Assembly (NCBI GenBank): GCA_040882255.1 | Contig: JBBEBP010000017.1 | Location: forward strand, 24,407-88,406 | Direction of reading: 5' to 3' | DNA length: 64,000 bases | Source: PWQG01 sp040882255 | GTDB lineage: Bacteria > Pseudomonadota > Gammaproteobacteria > Pseudomonadales > Pseudohongiellaceae | Shown here: one piece after another, positions 60,767-64,000 of the stretch | Numbering within the stretch: position 1 is the stretch's first letter | Layout: each line of letters begins with the position of its first letter | Position numbers and translations under genes: made by a program | The notes under the pieces: generated by a model | Told to the model about the DNA's origin: nothing | The model's input: only the letters and a program-made list of their open reading frames with translations | Databases searched by the model: none

Positions 60767-61009
60767 ATGACAACCATGAACATCTCACTGCCCGAGAGCA
60801 TGAAGGACTGGGTCGAGCAACAGGCCCGATCAGGGCGCTACAACAATACCAGCGACTATGTCCGCGACCTGATCCGCCAGGACCAGGACAGGGATGATCG
60901 GCTGCGTCGCATGCAGGCCCTCATCACGGAAGGGCTGGAAAGCGGAATCAGCGATGCATCCATGGATGACATCCGAAGACGGGCCAGGGAGTGCATGAAC
61001 GCAGATTGA
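60767..61009 (+). CDS. parD: ParD-like antitoxin (ribbon-helix-helix)
   Basis: An 80-residue protein. The N-terminus MTTMNISLPESMKDWVEQQARSGRYNNTSDYVRDLIRQDQ is the ribbon-helix-helix pattern of type II ParD antitoxins. The C-terminal half (RLRRMQALITEGLESGISDASMDDIRRRARE) is the toxin-binding region. ATG 60767 has CAGGAGG upstream. It lies 7 bases before parE. Two palindromes in its promoter suggest autoregulation. Confidence 0.9.
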   Translation: MTTMNISLPESMKDWVEQQARSGRYNNTSDYVRDLIRQDQDRDDRLRRMQALITEGLESGISDASMDDIRRRARECMNAD

Positions 61010-61016
61010 GGCAAGG

Positions 61017-61331
61017 ATGGCCTACAGTACAAGCAGGAAAGCAGAACAGGACATTCTGGACATATACTTATTCACCGCGACAAATTTCGGTTCTCATCAG
61101 GCAGATCGCTATCATGAGATACTTTCAGACGCGATGAGTCGGCTGGCACATCATCCGTACGCAGCCGAAGAACGGCATGGAACTATCCCTTCCGTAAGAG
61201 TCTATCCCTGCAAATCTCACCCCATCATTTACAGAGTGGATGAACACGACCAAGTCCACGTGATCAGAGTTCGACATGTCAGAGAAGACTGGCAGCATTA
61301 CCGCCACGCTGACAGATTTTTGAGCGAGTAA
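61017..61331 (+). CDS. parE: RelE/ParE-family toxin
   Basis: A 104-residue protein of the ParE fold: SRKAEQDILDIYLFTATNFGSHQADRYHEILSDAMSRLAHHPYAAEER, then SVRVYPCKSHPIIYRVDEHDQVHVIRVRHVREDW. The HxIYRV..D..V.VIRV.H core is typical. ParE toxins inhibit gyrase. It overlaps nothing and lies between parD and the CRISPR array, which starts 181 bases on. Confidence 0.9.
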   Translation: MAYSTSRKAEQDILDIYLFTATNFGSHQADRYHEILSDAMSRLAHHPYAAEERHGTIPSVRVYPCKSHPIIYRVDEHDQVHVIRVRHVREDWQHYRHADRFLSE

Positions 61332-61512
61332 ATGCCACACCGGACTGTCTGGACTTCAATGAGGCCTCAGCATTGAGCTGAGGAATACTGTCCAAGAAAA
61401 GCGCCCACCCTCCTAGCCTTCAGGCGATCAGAATAAGAATAAGAATACATGAACTACCTCCAAAGTAGTCCAAGATTTCCGCCGCACCCTCCATGCGGAC
61501 AAACTAAACCGA
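61332..61512. other. Non-coding stretch between parE and the CRISPR trailer end
   Basis: No gene is visible. The only pattern is a short AGAATA-type tandem near 61430-61450. No cas gene lies on this side of the array. Confidence 0.6.
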
Positions 61513-63942
61513 TGTTGACACTGCCTACGCGGCAGTGAAGCGTAATTGTCGCTCAGCGGATCGCTGTAGCCTTTTCTGAGCTGCCTACGCGGCAGTGAAG
61601 GGATCGAAGTCGTTCGTCACGTCAACCGGAGATTTCTGAACTGCCTACGCGGCAGTGAAGTCGATATGCGGTATTTCGCAGCGGATGGGAGCTTTCTGAG
61701 CTGCCTACGCGGCAGTGAAGAACGCCAGCGGCCCGAAGCACGTGGCTGTCATTTTCTGAGCTGCCTACGCGGCAGTGAAGGGGAGGCGTCATGAACACCG
61801 TCACCATCAACTTTTCTGAGCTGCCTACGCGGCAGTGAAGGCGCCAACCTTTTCGCCCGGACCACGCACAATTTTCTGAGCTGCCTACGCGGCAGTGAAG
61901 CAGGTACTGCGACGCCCGGTCAATGAATGCCGTTTCTGAGCTGCCTACGCGGCAGTGAAGCCCAACCCACCAGCGGTCTGACCGTTCAGGATTTTCTGAG
62001 CTGCCTACGCGGCAGTGAAGTCAACATGACTCTCGATCCGCGTGGCGATGGTTTTCTGAGCTGCCTACGCGGCAGTGAAGCTCGGTATCCACATTCAGGG
62101 CCGGACTAATCATTTCTGAGCTGCCTACGCGGCAGTGAAGGCCTGGAAGTGGGTGGCCGATGCCACCGGAGATTTCTGAGCTGCCTACGCGGCAGTGAAG
62201 CAGCGTCTGGCCGGGCTGAACGATCAGCTTATTTTCTGAGCTGCCTACGCGGCAGTGAAGCCGGTGCAGCGTTTGCGGCAGCTCCTGGTCCATTTCTGAG
62301 CTGCCTACGCGGCAGTGAAGGGCGCGTGCCGCCCTTGCCGTACCACCCGGGCTTTCTGAGCTGCCTACGCGGCAGTGAAGGACCTCCCGATCTGTGCGGC
62401 TGCGCGGACTATTTTCTGAGCTGCCTACGCGGCAGTGAAGCAGTCGGCCTGGGCGGACGGCTTCTTCGAGATTTTCTGAGCTGCCTACGCGGCAGTGAAG
62501 CTCAACGGCTCGCCGGCAAACGCGCGGTACGGTTTCTGAGCTGCCTACGCGGCAGTGAAGCGTCTGGAAGGCCACTGTGGTCGGCTGCAGGTTTTCTGAG
62601 CTGCCTACGCGGCAGTGAAGGGCAGGGTCTCACCGTCCGGAATGGACACGTATTTCTGAGCTGCCTACGCGGCAGTGAAGGCCATGGAGCGCCGCGTTGA
62701 CACGTTCGACATTTTCTGAGCTGCCTACGCGGCAGTGAAGGACGGCGGAGCTGTGCAGCCCGGCGTGTTCGTTTTCTGAGCTGCCTACGCGGCAGTGAAG
62801 CCATTGTGCGTGCCCGAGTTCGTCCGCGAGTTTTTCTGAGCTGCCTACGCGGCAGTGAAGCTGGGCGGCAATGGCGAGCTCACGGCGGACATTTTCTGAG
62901 CTGCCTACGCGGCAGTGAAGGTCATGTCATTCCGCGACTATTTCAAATCACTTTTCTGAGCTGCCTACGCGGCAGTGAAGACCCGGTCGGCAGGTTTGGG
63001 CGCTCCCTGCTTTTTCTGAGCTGCCTACGCGGCAGTGAAGGTCCTCCTCGATCTGCTCCGCCCTGCGCTGTTGTTTCTGAGCTGCCTACGCGGCAGTGAA
63101 GGCCGGCTTCGGATCGGCGCGCAACCCTTCCATTTTCTGAGCTGCCTACGCGGCAGTGAAGGTCAGACTGGCGATCCAGCTCCGAGCGCAGGATTTTCTG
63201 AGCTGCCTACGCGGCAGTGAAGCTGTTCGAGATCGAACAGACGGTAGCCCAGCATTTCTGAGCTGCCTACGCGGCAGTGAAGATTAGCGGGGATTGGCTT
63301 TACGCCTTCGGATTTTTCTGAGCTGCCTACGCGGCAGTGAAGCCGTTGTAACCCTGCCCTGGTCTGCCGTTGTCTTTCTGAGCTGCCTACGCGGCAGTGA
63401 AGGTCGCTGATGAACGACAGATCCCCGTCGTTGTTTTCTGAGCTGCCTACGCGGCAGTGAAGGGGATGGACACGTAGGTAATGCCGTCAATGGTTTTCTG
63501 AGCTGCCTACGCGGCAGTGAAGGACTTCGACATGGGCAACGTGGAAAACGACGATTTCTGAGCTGCCTACGCGGCAGTGAAGGAATCGTCCCGGGCCGAG
63601 TTCATGGCCATGCTTTTCTGAGCTGCCTACGCGGCAGTGAAGTACAACCGCAAGTCGGATGGCGCTCTGGTGAATTTCTGAGCTGCCTACGCGGCAGTGA
63701 AGGTGATGGATCACTACGGCCTGTCACCGGCACTTTTCTGAGCTGCCTACGCGGCAGTGAAGGGTATGGTGTCGATGGGCCACTCGGCGGACTTTTTCTG
63801 AGCTGCCTACGCGGCAGTGAAGTGCTTCCCTGATCTGCTCTATAGCGTCATACATTTCTGAGCTGCCTACGCGGCAGTGAAGCTTGGCTGTAGCCGCAAT
63901 ACGCTGACCAACTGTTTCTGAGCTGCCTACGCGGCAGTGAAG
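61513..63942 (-). CRISPR. Type I-F CRISPR array, 41 repeats and 40 spacers
   Basis: A 28-bp repeat recurs 41 times with spacers of 32 bp, except two of 33 bp (63041-63073 and 63162-63194). Read on the minus strand the repeat begins CTTCACTGCCGCG, continues TAGGCAGCT and ends CAGAAA, a close variant of the type I-F repeat, with CTGCC/GGCAG as the hairpin stem. The leftmost repeat (61513-61540) is decayed in its first bases and the third (61633-61660) has one change, marking the left end as the trailer. The leader should therefore be on the right, beyond 63942. No cas genes are in the window. Open frames across the array are translated repeats, not genes. Confidence 0.97.
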
Positions 63943-63945
63943 GGG

Positions 63946-64000
63946 TGTAGTGGTCAACTAATTCCGGACAGTAAGTTAGACAGATTCTCCGCTTTGGCCG
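63946..64000. mobile_element. Probable insertion-sequence end abutting the CRISPR leader side
   Basis: Three bases after the last repeat the sequence TGTAGTGGTCAACTAATTCC begins, which resembles the terminal inverted repeats of IS3-like elements as I recall them. The window ends before any transposase. The sequence expected of a type I-F leader is absent in these 55 bases, as far as I can tell. Confidence 0.4.

Noticed and set aside
61622..63957. Long open frames across the CRISPR array with LHCRVGSSE- or FLSCLRGSE-type peptide repeats
   Set aside because: They are translations of the 28-bp repeat at a 60-bp period and show no independent coding signal.

Overview
The window is chromosomal DNA of a GC-rich gammaproteobacterium. 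The gene orders fimT-pilVWX-pilY1, miaB-phoH-ybeY-corC, leuS-lptE-holA and proA-nadD-rsfS-rlmH-mrdA...rlpA-dacA-ybeD-lipB are gammaproteobacterial. A FabY-type ketosynthase, PEP-CTERM protein, ectoine-type aspartokinase and acidic envelope proteins suggest a free-living, probably salt-tolerant bacterium of the Chromatiales/Pseudomonadales kind. I cannot name the genus.

Layout. 1-4.4 kb: type IV pilus minor-pilin operon (minus), with pilY1 cut by the window edge. 4.7-9.2 kb: TauE/SafE permease, PhoP/PhoQ-like two-component operon with PepSY and glycine-zipper envelope proteins, and a membrane-anchored cold-shock-domain protein. 9.3-12.7 kb: acyl desaturase, TlpA-like thioredoxin, aspartate-type aminotransferase, DUF1820. 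12.8-20.9 kb: tRNA/rRNA maturation and LPS/replication genes (miaB to holA). 20.8-23.9 kb: accessory block with DUF4404, a GNAT-like protein, an ICMT-like membrane methyltransferase and a divergent class III cyclase-like membrane protein. 24-30 kb: aspartokinase, 7TMR-DISM GGDEF protein, class V aminotransferase, SNF-type symporter. 30-39.2 kb: a long minus-strand operon for NAD, ribosome, cell-wall and lipoate functions, lacking rodA and mltB between mrdA and rlpA. 39-45.5 kb: YbgA-like protein, MBL hydrolase, serA, serC, greB, GlxA-like regulator. 45.5-54.4 kb: DUF1244, HPF, MltB, VanY-like peptidase, periplasmic MBL protein, fabY, class I fumarase, enoyl-CoA hydratase, DnaJ-like protein and SRPBCC protein.

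At 54.45-57.68 kb a 3.2 kb cassette (TPR-sulfotransferase and PEP-CTERM protein) lies between an intact tRNA-Leu(UAG) and a 26-bp exact copy of its 3' end, the mark of an old integration event. Then come a coiled-coil membrane protein, sodB, a GDT1-family transporter, a small beta-barrel protein, a ParDE toxin-antitoxin pair and a type I-F CRISPR array of 41 repeats and 40 spacers. The array reads on the minus strand, decays at its trailer end (left), and is followed at its leader end (right) by what looks like an IS end. No cas genes are visible.

The most unusual signals are two ~165-bp CTAG-bounded palindromes at 30.0 and 51.0 kb. They share length, end sequence and core motifs, but about half of their arm positions differ, and nearly all of those differences are matched on the opposite arm. 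Also notable are the cyclase/GNAT/methyltransferase block with a 10-bp inverted repeat in its divergent control region, the tRNA-Leu cassette, and the CRISPR array apparently cut from its leader.
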